A program made the translations under genes and the position numbers. Positions 8,677 to 16,755 of a stretch of 36,106 nucleotides of DNA are shown in pieces. Under the pieces are notes generated by a model that did not search any database, was not told where the DNA came from, and saw only the letters and a program-made list of their open reading frames with translations. Origin of the DNA: Levilactobacillus yonginensis (GTDB lineage: Bacteria; Bacillota; Bacilli; Lactobacillales; Lactobacillaceae). The stretch lies in the NCBI RefSeq assembly GCF_003946265.1, contig NZ_RHNO01000023.1:1-36106 (forward strand), given 5' to 3'. Position 1 is the first letter of the stretch; each line of letters starts with the position of its first letter.

Positions 8677-9549
8677 ATGGAAACCACGAACCAGTCAACC
8701 ACCATTGCGAACGATGCCCTGCGCGCCCTGCTCTTTGAAGTGAGCGTGACGCCTAAGCCTGGCTTAGTCGATCCCGCTTCACAGGGACCGCATCCGGACA
8801 TGACGGTCTTCACGTTCATCGACAGCGCACTGAGCCTGCGGACCTACTTTGAGCAGTGTGCGGCGGCTGGAACAGCGTTTACTGGCGCCAATCTACCGGC
8901 ATTATTTGCCCAGTTACGGCCAATTGGAATCACGGCGGAACGCGCCATGTTTCAGGCGACCAACGGGGTAAACACCCATAAGGGCGCCGTCTTTTCCCTT
9001 GGAATTTTAGTAGCGGCCAGCGCATACAGTGAACGGCTAGGCCTGGACCTGGAAACGACCATTAAAGGCATGCTCAAGGGCCTTACGACCAATGATTTTG
9101 CTCACGTGGGTGACAAGCCGGAAGCAGACCTAACGGCCGGAGAACGGCTGTATCTGCGTTATGGCATCACGGGCATTCGGGGGGAAGCCGAACAGGGTTA
9201 TCCGACAGTCTTTGGTCACGCCTTACCAGCACTGCGGCAGAGTTCGGGAACCGCCAATCAACGGTTGCTGGATACTCTGATGGCAATCGTGGCCAATAGT
9301 GTGGATACCAACCTGGTCAAACGCTCCGGTGGCGACGAGCACGTGGTGGCGTGGGCCCACGAACAGGCCAATGCTTACCTGGCCGCTGGCGGCAGTAAGA
9401 CGCCGACGGGGTGGGAAAAATTGCTGGAACTGAACCGCGTTTTTGACGACCGTAACCTGAGCTTAGGTGGGTCGGCCGATCTGCTGATTTTAACCATCTT
9501 TTTGGGCCTCCGCGAAGGCGTCCTGACCAATGATAGTTTTAACTTTTAA
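8677..9549 (+). CDS. citG: Triphosphoribosyl-dephospho-CoA synthase
   Basis: 290 residues, the usual CitG length. It makes 2'-(5''-triphosphoribosyl)-3'-dephospho-CoA from ATP and dephospho-CoA, the precursor used by CitX. Marks seen are the N-terminal VTPKPGLVDPASQGPHPDM, NTHKGAVFSLG, the histidine/aspartate stretch SVDTNLVKRSGGDEH and the C-terminal NLSLGGSADLL. GGAGAAG upstream gives a normal start eight bases after citX. It closes the citrate cluster; a terminator-like hairpin follows at 9650. Confidence 0.95.
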   Translation: METTNQSTTIANDALRALLFEVSVTPKPGLVDPASQGPHPDMTVFTFIDSALSLRTYFEQCAAAGTAFTGANLPALFAQLRPIGITAERAMFQATNGVNTHKGAVFSLGILVAASAYSERLGLDLETTIKGMLKGLTTNDFAHVGDKPEADLTAGERLYLRYGITGIRGEAEQGYPTVFGHALPALRQSSGTANQRLLDTLMAIVANSVDTNLVKRSGGDEHVVAWAHEQANAYLAAGGSKTPTGWEKLLELNRVFDDRNLSLGGSADLLILTIFLGLREGVLTNDSFNF

Positions 9550-9649
9550 ACGAGATTGGGTCAGCGGGCGACTTAGTGAGCGTTGCTGTTTAGGATGAAT
9601 TAGAGCTGCCAACTGGCACACGCTTCAGCGAAAATTTAGAGTTAGTGAA

Positions 9650-9678
9650 GGGGTGGGACGTTGGTCCTGCCTCTTTTT
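9650..9678 (+). terminator. Terminator downstream of citG
   Basis: GGGGTGGGAC pairs with GTCCTGCCTC (including G-U pairs) around a four-base loop and is followed by TTTTT. It lies in the 312-base gap 9550-9861. The remainder of that gap is featureless by eye apart from a weak promoter-like TTGACA at 9771 and TATAAT at 9799 with too long a spacer. Confidence 0.75.
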
Positions 9679-9861
9679 GCTAATTTTGGGAGTATCTGGG
9701 AGGTTGTTGGACTAGTACAATAGGTGAGCCGAACGACAGTATGACGCGTCATTTCGTAGTTTAGTTCGGATTGACAAGGTTTCGGGAAAAGTGGATTATA
9801 TAATTATTGGTTAATGAGAATAGATTGTTAATCGAATATTTGTTTTAGGGGAGATTGTAAA

Positions 9862-10575
9862 ATGCGGTTTAAATGTTTACGAGTAGTTGTTTTGATGGCC
9901 GCCGTGCTTGCTGCGGGGATTCTGGGAACGACTCAGGCACGGGCGAAGAGCAAGCCCATCATCGATGTCACCGATAGCGCGCGGTTGACGACGACCACGG
10001 CGCAGTTGGGTTACCACTTTGCGGGGCTTAAGGTTAGCAAGCAAGGCCAGGTGGGATTGATACTCACCCAAAAGCGGTCTAACTGGCACTTTACGTATGT
10101 CATCGGCCGGCCCAAGGGTGTGAAATGGCTCGGCGTTGAGTTCACGATTAAGCAGGGGAAAAAGCAGGTTTATCATAAGACCACGGGTTGGACGGCTGCG
10201 GATTATGGCGACATGGTGACGCCAACGACGACCGCTCAAGGGACGGTTGGCGTGTTAGCTGATAGTAATCGGTACAATTACTACGGTCACGCTGATCGGC
10301 AGACGTTGCTGGACTCCCATTTAGAAGCTGCGGGGAACGCGGCGTTAGTCACGCGCAAGCTGCTGGGGAAGCAACCCTTACATAAACGTCTACAGCAAGC
10401 TCAGAAGAAGGGACAGGTTCTGTACGTGCTACCGAACGACACGGCGCAAGCCTACCGGACTGCTAAACGGGCGTTGGCGACGCTTGCCAAACACCGGCAT
10501 GATTCTAAGGCGGACATGCGGCTATATTTGCAAGCTAAACGGCAATTTGATAAGAGTCTAGCCAGTGTTGAATAA
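9862..10575 (+). CDS. Secreted protein of unknown function
   Basis: 237 residues. The N-terminus is a clear Sec signal peptide: basic MRFKCLR, a hydrophobic core VVVLMAAVLAAGILG, then TTQARA before SKP, a signal peptidase I-type AXA site near residue 28. There is no lipobox, LPXTG or membrane anchor, so release is expected. The mature part is lysine- and threonine-rich, with a beta-type first half (LGYHFAGLKVSKQGQVGLIL, FTYVIGRPKG) and a helical, basic C-terminal third (QQAQKKGQ, AYRTAKRALATLAKH). I do not recognise a family. The start has GGGGAG upstream. It converges on the sulfotransferase gene and shares a two-way terminator with it. Confidence 0.8.
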   Translation: MRFKCLRVVVLMAAVLAAGILGTTQARAKSKPIIDVTDSARLTTTTAQLGYHFAGLKVSKQGQVGLILTQKRSNWHFTYVIGRPKGVKWLGVEFTIKQGKKQVYHKTTGWTAADYGDMVTPTTTAQGTVGVLADSNRYNYYGHADRQTLLDSHLEAAGNAALVTRKLLGKQPLHKRLQQAQKKGQVLYVLPNDTAQAYRTAKRALATLAKHRHDSKADMRLYLQAKRQFDKSLASVE

Positions 10576-10580
10576 ACCAC

Positions 10581-10639
10581 AAAAATAGGCTTTGCACCAG
10601 CAACCCCACAACAGGGTGACTGGCGCAAAGCCTATTTTT
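10581..10639. terminator. Bidirectional terminator between convergent genes
   Basis: AAAAATAGGCTTTGC at 10581-10595 pairs perfectly with 10625-10639, with a further CCAG/CTGG inside after a one-base mismatch. The arm ends provide T runs in both directions, so it serves the secreted protein gene and the sulfotransferase gene. The stop codon of the latter lies in the right arm. Confidence 0.92.
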
Positions 10640-12359
10640 AATCAGTTGGTGCAACTTCATTTAGCCCAACGGTACCAGTTCCGGGGTAGAGACTCATGCG
10701 TTGCGCCCGGTATGACCAATCACCGTGATTGAAGCCGGTTCGGTCAACGTCATAGACGATTTGATTCGTCTTACGGTTGACCTCGACGAATTCACTGCGT
10801 TTCCCTTTGCTAGCATAGCCGAAACCAATCAAGGTATTTCCCTTACCAACGGCGTAGCTACTCCCAACGATGTTGGTGAAGTTACGCTTACCCAGGGACT
10901 TCCCGAAGCTCCAGGTCTTGTGGACCGTACGGTGGAGTTGGTTGATCGAAACGATTTCGCCGGCTGACCACTGTTTGGATTGCTTGGTTTTGCCACGCGT
11001 GACGGGCACGTTATTGTCGTAGAATTCAAGCGCCAGCGTGTTTCCCTGGTGCGTAGCGGTGTGGATGAGGTTGACGGCATGTTGCCCACCGTTGTAGCGA
11101 TAGTGCTGGGACTTTGGCTGCAAAAGATAATGGTGATAGCTTTTCGGCAACTTGTCCGGCGCAGCGAGAATCCACTTCAACTTGGTCGTCTGGTAGTTGA
11201 TGGCAAAAATCATATCCTGGTTACGGCCGGACACGATGAGCTCGTCGTGTTTTTGATCATAAACCATGGAGTTCTGATGGAACCAGTCGATTTTGCCATC
11301 TGGCCGGTGAGTGCCGTCGTATTGCGTATAGGCTGACTTGGGCAGCAAGCGTTTCAGGTCAATGACCTTGACGATTTTCGCCGTCTTGTAGTCGATTTCA
11401 ACCATCGTGTCCTCGACGTACTTGCTACTCCCGTCGTCCACCGTCAAAAGCAGGTTATGGTTCGGCAGTTCGATAGCGTCGTGGTGAATGACCGTGTTCG
11501 TGGCCAACTTCGAGTGGTCCTTCCGGGTCGGAAAAAGGCCACTAAAATTATACTGGCGGTAGACCCGACCGTAGAAGTCCGTTTCCCGCAGGGCATTGTA
11601 CTTGTGTTCACTGGCTGAGATTTTAGTCAGAATCAGCAGGTGGTTGTTGCTGAGACGTTTAAAAACGTGTGAAATCGGTGCGGTGCTGTACCAACGGACT
11701 TGTCCGTTGGCGTCCAGCCCGTAAGTGGTGCCCTGACTGCTGACGGCAAAGGTCAGGCGTTGATTGCCTTTGCCCAAGGCCATTTTTTGGGGCTTGCTGG
11801 TTTTGAGCGTGTTCTTGCCAATATCCTTAGGCGTGCCGTGAGTGGTCATGGTGTAGGTGGTGTAGGATTGGTCGCCGTTTTCTTTTGTAAACTGAAGCGT
11901 CACCCGGTTAGTCCGGTTGGCATAGAGCCCCAAGACGCCGACTGAATGAGTGGTGTGATAGCCCTTGAGGTGCTTGGTGATGGTCGTTGCCGGGGTGTCG
12001 CCGTGGACGGTTACTTTAACTTTAGTGGCCGCCTGTGTCTTCACGAGAATCAGACCACTCAGCGGTGAAGTTTTATAAGGATTGACGATGACCTTAGCGT
12101 TGGCGGACCCAGGCTTTAAGTCGTTGAGTTGGGACTTGTAGGTCGCGCTGAGTCGGTTGGTGGCCGTGGTGTGTTTCGTGGAAAGTGCTGGTCGGAGATT
12201 GAGCTTGATCTGGTTCTCCGAGAGGATATTCTTGCGGTGGTAATGCTGGTGGACCAGTAGAAGGCGCCGAACGTTGTGGCGTTCGTGGTAGGCCGTTGCG
12301 CCACCGACAATAATCAGGGCCAGAATGACGCCCAAGCTGATTTTCCAAAATTTTTTCAT
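10638..12359 (-). CDS. Arylsulfate sulfotransferase (AssT family), membrane-anchored
   Basis: 573 residues from ATG 12359; a TTG four codons upstream is too close to the GGAG site. The family transfers sulfate between phenolic compounds without PAPS, using a covalent histidine intermediate in a beta-propeller. The N-terminus has one uncleaved-looking helix (ISLGVILALIIVGGATAY), so the enzyme should face outward. An N-terminal beta domain with VNPYKTSPLSGLILVKT precedes the propeller. Active-site candidates are HHDAIELPNHN (near 292), DWFHQNS (near 359), SGRN 18 residues later, and GGQH (near 425). Family call is strong; the natural substrate is unknown. Confidence 0.88.
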   Translation of the reverse strand: MKKFWKISLGVILALIIVGGATAYHERHNVRRLLLVHQHYHRKNILSENQIKLNLRPALSTKHTTATNRLSATYKSQLNDLKPGSANAKVIVNPYKTSPLSGLILVKTQAATKVKVTVHGDTPATTITKHLKGYHTTHSVGVLGLYANRTNRVTLQFTKENGDQSYTTYTMTTHGTPKDIGKNTLKTSKPQKMALGKGNQRLTFAVSSQGTTYGLDANGQVRWYSTAPISHVFKRLSNNHLLILTKISASEHKYNALRETDFYGRVYRQYNFSGLFPTRKDHSKLATNTVIHHDAIELPNHNLLLTVDDGSSKYVEDTMVEIDYKTAKIVKVIDLKRLLPKSAYTQYDGTHRPDGKIDWFHQNSMVYDQKHDELIVSGRNQDMIFAINYQTTKLKWILAAPDKLPKSYHHYLLQPKSQHYRYNGGQHAVNLIHTATHQGNTLALEFYDNNVPVTRGKTKQSKQWSAGEIVSINQLHRTVHKTWSFGKSLGKRNFTNIVGSSYAVGKGNTLIGFGYASKGKRSEFVEVNRKTNQIVYDVDRTGFNHGDWSYRAQRMSLYPGTGTVGLNEVAPTD

Positions 12360-12607
12360 AATATGTAACAAACTCCTTCAAATGATTAACACTAGGACCC
12401 TTTAACTTACTCCTGTCATTTTAGCAATTATATTTTTGAATGACAACCGGCTTAGGCCGGGAAAAGTCAGTGTGGGTGCGTCACTATGGGGGATGTGCGT
12501 GAGGGGATTTTCAGTTGGCAGTATGCAGTAAGAAGTGTAAACTAATTAAAGCATGATGGGTAAATTAATTGGGGAAATGAATTTAGTCATCACTGGAGGA
12601 GGACGTT

Positions 12608-13294
12608 ATGGATTCAGAAGATCGCAAAAGATTTAAAGCTGGTGCTCGAAAATTAATTGCTGACCACCGTAGTTTTTATCTATTAAACGGAATTTTAATG
12701 GTGGCCCTATTCATCTTGGGTGACTGGGTAACAAAGACTTACTCGTTGGATGTGGAACCGTCAATGCGAGACGAATTGATGGGCACCGTGCTCTACCTGG
12801 CAGCGGGTATGCTGAACGCCGGGGTAAGTATCACCATGATCGATATTGACCGGGGCAAGGCTGATTTCGACAAGCCCGTTGAACGGTCGTTTGCGCTATT
12901 TGATAAAACTAAGTATTTCTGGGGCTGGATTGGCATCAGCATCATCAGTACAATTCTGGTCGTGCTCTGGTCATTGCTATTGATTGTGCCGGGAATCATC
13001 AAAGCTATTTCGTACTCGCAGGCGTTCTATATTTACCGGGATGCCGTTGATCGCGGTGAAGATATTCGCTTGATTGACGCGATTACCCGCTCACGGGAGT
13101 TGATGAACGGGGAAAAAGGCTTCATGTTTCTGATGATGCTGAGTTTTCTGCTGTGGTTCTTTGTCGGTGCTATTACGTATGGGTTGGCCAACCTGTTTGT
13201 TCTGCCATACTTCTGGCAAACGCAGGCTAAGTTCTACAACCAACTTTTACTGAAGCAGAAGGAACAGGAATCTGCGGCTGGGTTTAGACCGTAA
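12608..13294 (+). CDS. DUF975 family integral membrane protein
   Basis: 228 residues with about four to five membrane helices (NGILMVALFILGDW, LYLAAGMLNAGVSITMI, WIGISIISTILVVLWSLLLIVPGII, FLMMLSFLLWFFVGAITYGLANLF). Family marks are the N-terminal FKAGARKLIADHRSFYLLNG and the IVPGIIKAISYSQAFYIYRD region, with a later RSRELMNGEKGFMF. The function of DUF975 proteins is not known. A strong GGAGGAGG site precedes the ATG. It appears to be a single-gene unit, with its own terminator directly after. Confidence 0.85.
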   Translation: MDSEDRKRFKAGARKLIADHRSFYLLNGILMVALFILGDWVTKTYSLDVEPSMRDELMGTVLYLAAGMLNAGVSITMIDIDRGKADFDKPVERSFALFDKTKYFWGWIGISIISTILVVLWSLLLIVPGIIKAISYSQAFYIYRDAVDRGEDIRLIDAITRSRELMNGEKGFMFLMMLSFLLWFFVGAITYGLANLFVLPYFWQTQAKFYNQLLLKQKEQESAAGFRP

Positions 13295-13309
13295 GCCTAA
13301 ATAATCTGA

Positions 13310-13333
13310 GACGCCACTAGTTGGCGTCTTTTT
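13310..13333 (+). terminator. Terminator after the DUF975 gene
   Basis: GACGCCA pairs with TGGCGTC around CTAGT and is followed by TTTTT. The remaining gap to 13583 (about 250 bases) shows no gene or repeat I can support. Confidence 0.85.
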
Positions 13334-13583
13334 CTATCTCTAAGGAACTTCTTGGAGGATAACCAAATTTATTTGCAGAATTGGTCTATCAAGCCAAGGC
13401 TGGTTGAAAGTTGACTTAATCTGGTGGGAAATACGCAGCCGGTCGTGCCAGGAAGGGTGGCAAATGAACCGCTTTCTGATGAAGTGGCGGAGATTAGCTG
13501 AGTGGTCCCTTGAAAGTTGGTCGTTAACGGGTGTCCGGTGGCACTGGTAAGTGCCTAAATCTACCGATGGTGTTAAATACTCC

Positions 13584-13618
13584 TTGTCAAAACGAGTGTA
13601 CTAGGTATAATAGTACAC
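13584..13618 (+). promoter_or_regulatory. Promoter and GntR operator of the ABC operon
   Basis: TTGTCA at 13584-13589 and TATAAT at 13606-13611 form a promoter with a 16-base spacer. A perfect inverted repeat GTGTACTA-N7-TAGTACAC (13596-13618) straddles the -10 box. A repressor bound there would block polymerase, so the GntR protein encoded just downstream probably controls its own operon. Confidence 0.8.
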
Positions 13619-13653
13619 GTAGGACACATCGCCAGACACCAAGGGGTGAAATT

Positions 13654-14031
13654 ATGCAAATGAAGGATCAATCGGGTTTGCCGTACTACGAGCAGCTCGT
13701 CTTACGCGTCAAACAACAGATTGTCCAAGGCATTCTGCAGCCGGGGGATCGGCTACCGTCTGTCCGTGACATGGCGCGGCAAGAACAGCTGAATCCGAAT
13801 ACGGTCAGCAAAGCCTATAAGCAATTGGAGTCTCAGCAGGTCATCACCACCGTCCACGGTAAAGGAACCTATGTCCGCGAAACTACTGAACAACCGGGGG
13901 ATAGTGCCCAGGTGGTGGCAACGAAAAAACAACTGCTGACCCTACTGACGGAAATCCGTTACCTGGGTGTCCCACTTGAAGAAGTGGTGACTTGGATCAA
14001 GGCAGCATACGAGGGGGAAAAGAACCAGTGA
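13654..14031 (+). CDS. GntR family regulator, YtrA subfamily
   Basis: 125 residues from ATG 13654, preceded by AAGGGGTGA; an in-frame extension to 13531 runs through the promoter and is rejected. The winged helix spans about residues 10-75: GLPYYEQLVLRVKQQIVQG, LQPGDRLPSVRDMARQ, LNPNTVSKAYKQLE, GKGTYV. The short C-terminal tail, instead of a full effector domain, is typical of the YtrA subfamily, which controls adjacent ABC transporters. The gene overlaps the ATPase gene (GTGA), so the two are translationally coupled. Confidence 0.92.
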   Translation: MQMKDQSGLPYYEQLVLRVKQQIVQGILQPGDRLPSVRDMARQEQLNPNTVSKAYKQLESQQVITTVHGKGTYVRETTEQPGDSAQVVATKKQLLTLLTEIRYLGVPLEEVVTWIKAAYEGEKNQ

Positions 14032-14921
14032 CCTTACAAGTAAAGCAATTAAGCAAACAAATTGATAAGCGACCAATCATTGAAGACATTAGCTTTGAGT
14101 GGGCGCCTGGTGAAATTATCGGGCTGGTTGGTCGGAATGGTGTGGGGAAGACCACGCTTTTTCGAACGATGATGAATCATTACGTGGCTAACGGTGGCGA
14201 AGTTCTAGTCGATGGAACGAGCACGCTTGCCAAACCAGCGTTGCAACAACGCCTCTTCTTTCTGGACACGCAATACAACTTTTTAAACAACTACCGGTTA
14301 TGGGAGTTACCAGACTTTTTCAAACTGGTGTATGGCAAGTTTGATCAGGAGCGCTACATGCAGCTATTGGCTGACTTTAAGCTCAACCGCAACAGCCAGT
14401 ATCGGCGTTTGTCTAAGGGGATGCGTGCCCTGGTCAACATGATTCTGGCCCTGTCGTCGAACGCCACCTATATCATTTTGGATGAACCGTTTGATGGGCT
14501 GGACGTTATCGTGCGTGAAAACATCGCTACCATGATTATTGATGAAGTGGCCGATCAAGAGAAGGGTTTCTTGATTTCGTCCCACGACCTCAACGAGCTG
14601 GATGGGCTTAGCGACCGGGTACTGTTGTTAAAGGATGCCAAGTTACTCCATGATTATAATTTGGAGGACGTTCGGTCGAAGGCTAAGAAGCTCCAATTAG
14701 TCTTTAATGGCAAGGAGATTCCTGCAGTGCTGAAGGCACACAGTCAAGTGATTCGGGCCTCTGGTCGCGTTTTAGTCGTGGTAATCACGGACTATACACC
14801 AGAGATCGACCAAGAATTGCGGGCACTGCATCCCGTCTTGTTTGAAGAATTACCGTTGACGTTAGAGGACCTGTTCCGTGCTAACCTAGCACATGATACG
14901 GGTTACCAATTAATTAAGTAG
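14028..14921 (+). CDS. ABC transporter ATP-binding protein (YtrB-like)
   Basis: 297 residues from GTG 14028, overlapping the GntR stop. Nucleotide-binding motifs are complete: Walker A GRNGVGKTT (35-43), signature LSKGMR, Walker B YIILDEPFDGLD and the switch histidine ISSHDLNEL. A C-terminal region of about 90 residues lacks catalytic motifs, as is usual for exporter ATPases of this type. It pairs with the permease that starts 15 bases later. Transporters of this arrangement often respond to cell-envelope stress, but the substrate cannot be told from sequence. Confidence 0.93.
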   Translation: MTLQVKQLSKQIDKRPIIEDISFEWAPGEIIGLVGRNGVGKTTLFRTMMNHYVANGGEVLVDGTSTLAKPALQQRLFFLDTQYNFLNNYRLWELPDFFKLVYGKFDQERYMQLLADFKLNRNSQYRRLSKGMRALVNMILALSSNATYIILDEPFDGLDVIVRENIATMIIDEVADQEKGFLISSHDLNELDGLSDRVLLLKDAKLLHDYNLEDVRSKAKKLQLVFNGKEIPAVLKAHSQVIRASGRVLVVVITDYTPEIDQELRALHPVLFEELPLTLEDLFRANLAHDTGYQLIK

Positions 14922-14936
14922 GGGGGACGGATTCAT

Positions 14937-15872
14937 ATGTTAACGACTCAATTAGATCGACTCATTTGGCGCCGTCACCGGAAATTATTTGCGACGATGG
15001 CCGTGTTAGCGGTCTTGATCTGTGTTTCCATGACGTTTGCCACTATTTCAGGTTTAAGGTACGTGGATACGACTCAAATCGTGGATGTTAGCATTCGCCG
15101 TTGGCAGGTCTATTCGGATGACCAGTTTGTAGCCTATAGCACATTTTTCCACTTTATGTTTTTAGGTATCGGGGCCGCCTTCATGAATCAGGACTTGAAG
15201 GATAACTTCAATCAGTTCTTGTTTAGTAGTGGCTTTTCTCGCAAACAGGTCTACTGGGCCAAGTTACGGATTGTTTTGGCCGTGCTGGTAGGTATCGTCA
15301 TTGTGGTGACTGGGTTGCAGTACCTGACTTACTGGGTGGCAGCACCGGCAGGGATGGGCTTTCAGCTGGCTTGGCCAGGATTACTCACTTCCTGGGCCTA
15401 TGGGCTGATGATGTCCTTTGGCCTCTTCTCTATCGGTTGGTTTGCCGCTTTGATCATGGGGCAAACGGGAACGATGATTCTGACTTTGCTCGGCTTTACA
15501 ATTTCTTTAGCTGGATTAGACACAATCTATGATAATATGTTACACGGAGGTCCGTTTCACTTGAACGGTTCACAACGCGATTGGACAATCATCTTGACGC
15601 TCTTGGTTTTTGCCATCGTGTTGGTTATCTGGGGGGCGTACCTCTACAACCGGTTGTCCTTGGAACATAATGGGGAGTACCTTTTGTTCCCAGGGCTGAA
15701 GCTGCCGGTGTACATAGTGTTCGTGGTCTACGTAACGGGGTTAAGTCTCTTTAACCAAGCGGACTTCAACACTGTTTTAATCACCTTTGTCGTGACCGTC
15801 GTCTTCGGGTATATTTGGCTCTGGCGGCCACGAATCGGTGAAGCTTGGCACCAATGGCGTCAACATCAATAA
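14937..15872 (+). CDS. ABC transporter permease
   Basis: 311 residues with about seven membrane helices, including LFATMAVLAVLICVSMTFATI, a central pair (IVLAVLVGIVIVVTGLQYLTYWV; SWAYGLMMSFGLFSIGWFAALIMG) and three near the C-terminus. A soluble stretch after the first helix (YVDTTQIVDVSIRRWQVYSD) would lie outside. GGGGGGACGG gives the ribosome site. It is the membrane partner of the preceding ATPase; the operon contains no substrate-binding protein, which favours export or a flippase-type role (inference). Confidence 0.87.
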   Translation: MLTTQLDRLIWRRHRKLFATMAVLAVLICVSMTFATISGLRYVDTTQIVDVSIRRWQVYSDDQFVAYSTFFHFMFLGIGAAFMNQDLKDNFNQFLFSSGFSRKQVYWAKLRIVLAVLVGIVIVVTGLQYLTYWVAAPAGMGFQLAWPGLLTSWAYGLMMSFGLFSIGWFAALIMGQTGTMILTLLGFTISLAGLDTIYDNMLHGGPFHLNGSQRDWTIILTLLVFAIVLVIWGAYLYNRLSLEHNGEYLLFPGLKLPVYIVFVVYVTGLSLFNQADFNTVLITFVVTVVFGYIWLWRPRIGEAWHQWRQHQ

Positions 15873-15992
15873 AGACTTATTTTGGCTAGAGAGTAGGAAT
15901 TAAAATTGATTTTAGGTGTCGTAGCGGCTTGGGGAAGCGCAGCCGATACCAAGGGGAGCACGGTTACGTGGGGAACGTAGCTGTGACAATAA

Positions 15993-16032
15993 ACAGGCAC
16001 CGCAACGAATTTCGTTGCGGTGCCTGTTTTTG
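15993..16032 (+). terminator. Terminator of the GntR-ABC operon
   Basis: ACAGGCACCGCAACGAA pairs with its complement around a three-base TTT centre and ends in TTTTTGTTTT. It is one of the strongest hairpins in the window. Confidence 0.92.
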
Positions 16033-16071
16033 TTTTCCCTTGAATTTAAAATACTGGAGTATCGGTTTGCC

Positions 16072-16223
16072 GTCACGGGCCGGCCGGAGCGGAACCTGCT
16101 GTGGGGACCGGATAAAGCCATAGAGCGGTCTTTATCCTTGATTTTTAGACTAGCCAAGCCCCTCAGGCCTTGGTTAGTCTAAAAATACATCCAGTGGTGA
16201 TTCCACTCCGGCCAACCCGTGAC
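16072..16223 (+). repeat. Structured repeat element 3 (152 bases)
   Basis: The arms at 16072-16094 and 16201-16223 pair GTCACGGG, GGCCGGAG and GGAA blocks with two short mismatches. The first internal hairpin is GGATAAA(G)-loop-(C)TTTATCC, its loop holding GCCATAGAGCGGTC. The second is a long stem (TTTTTAGACTA..CCAAG with CTTGG.TAGTCTAAAAA, about 16138-16187). The block CCTGCTGTGGGGACC is shared with the minus-strand reading of element 2. The 517-base gap 15873-16389 otherwise holds only the terminator at 15993. Confidence 0.78.
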
Positions 16224-16389
16224 TACGGTTGTCGCAGATTTTAACTGGTGTTTATTGGGGTGTTGTGGAAATTAATTCGGATGTGATAGTGGACTATTGA
16301 GCGATAAGCTTTAATTTCACTCGACTGTGACGTCGATACTGCTAACTCGAGCATTAGGTGGTTCACAACGTATTCAGGTTTATTTGCTA

Positions 16390-16740
16390 CTATTCGCGTA
16401 AAACCTGCCGCAGCGGTTTACCCTTGGCTAACTCATCAACTAGTTTATCCAGATAGCGAATGTGTTGCATGGTGGGGTCGGCAATGGTTTCGACACGCAC
16501 GCCACAGATACTGCCCGTGATTTCACTAGCCTGAGAGTTCAGCTGAGGCATCTGGGTGAAAAAGTCTTGAACACTAACGGTTGTCGCAAGTTGTTGTTGA
16601 AGCGTCGCTTGGTCGTAGCCCGTTAGCCAGATGATTACCTGGTCGAGCTCCGCCGTGGACCGCCCTTTTTTGGCTAATTTTTGCTGATAGAGGGGATAGA
16701 CCTTGGCGAAGGGCATGCTGTAGATTCTGGGTTTCGTCAT
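16390..16740 (-). CDS. DUF2200 family protein
   Basis: 116 residues. The compact alpha-helical sequence with RIYSMPFAKVYPLYQQKLAKKGR, VIIWLTGYDQATL, FFTQMPQLN and GVRVETIADPTMQHIRYLDKLVDELAKGK fits the DUF2200 family, which has no assigned reaction. It begins 15 bases after the PH-domain gene, so it is the last gene of a three-gene minus-strand unit. Conservation of the NPTM-like ADPTMQ and IRYLDKLVDE segments suggests a real functional protein, but no catalytic residues can be named. Confidence 0.85.
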   Translation of the reverse strand: MTKPRIYSMPFAKVYPLYQQKLAKKGRSTAELDQVIIWLTGYDQATLQQQLATTVSVQDFFTQMPQLNSQASEITGSICGVRVETIADPTMQHIRYLDKLVDELAKGKPLRQVLRE

Positions 16741-16755
16741 TGGCAGGATTCCTTT

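Noticed and set aside
13531-13653. A 41-residue N-terminal extension of the GntR protein
   Set aside because: It would be translated through the promoter and operator. The ATG at 13654 has a proper ribosome site and matches the usual start of the family.
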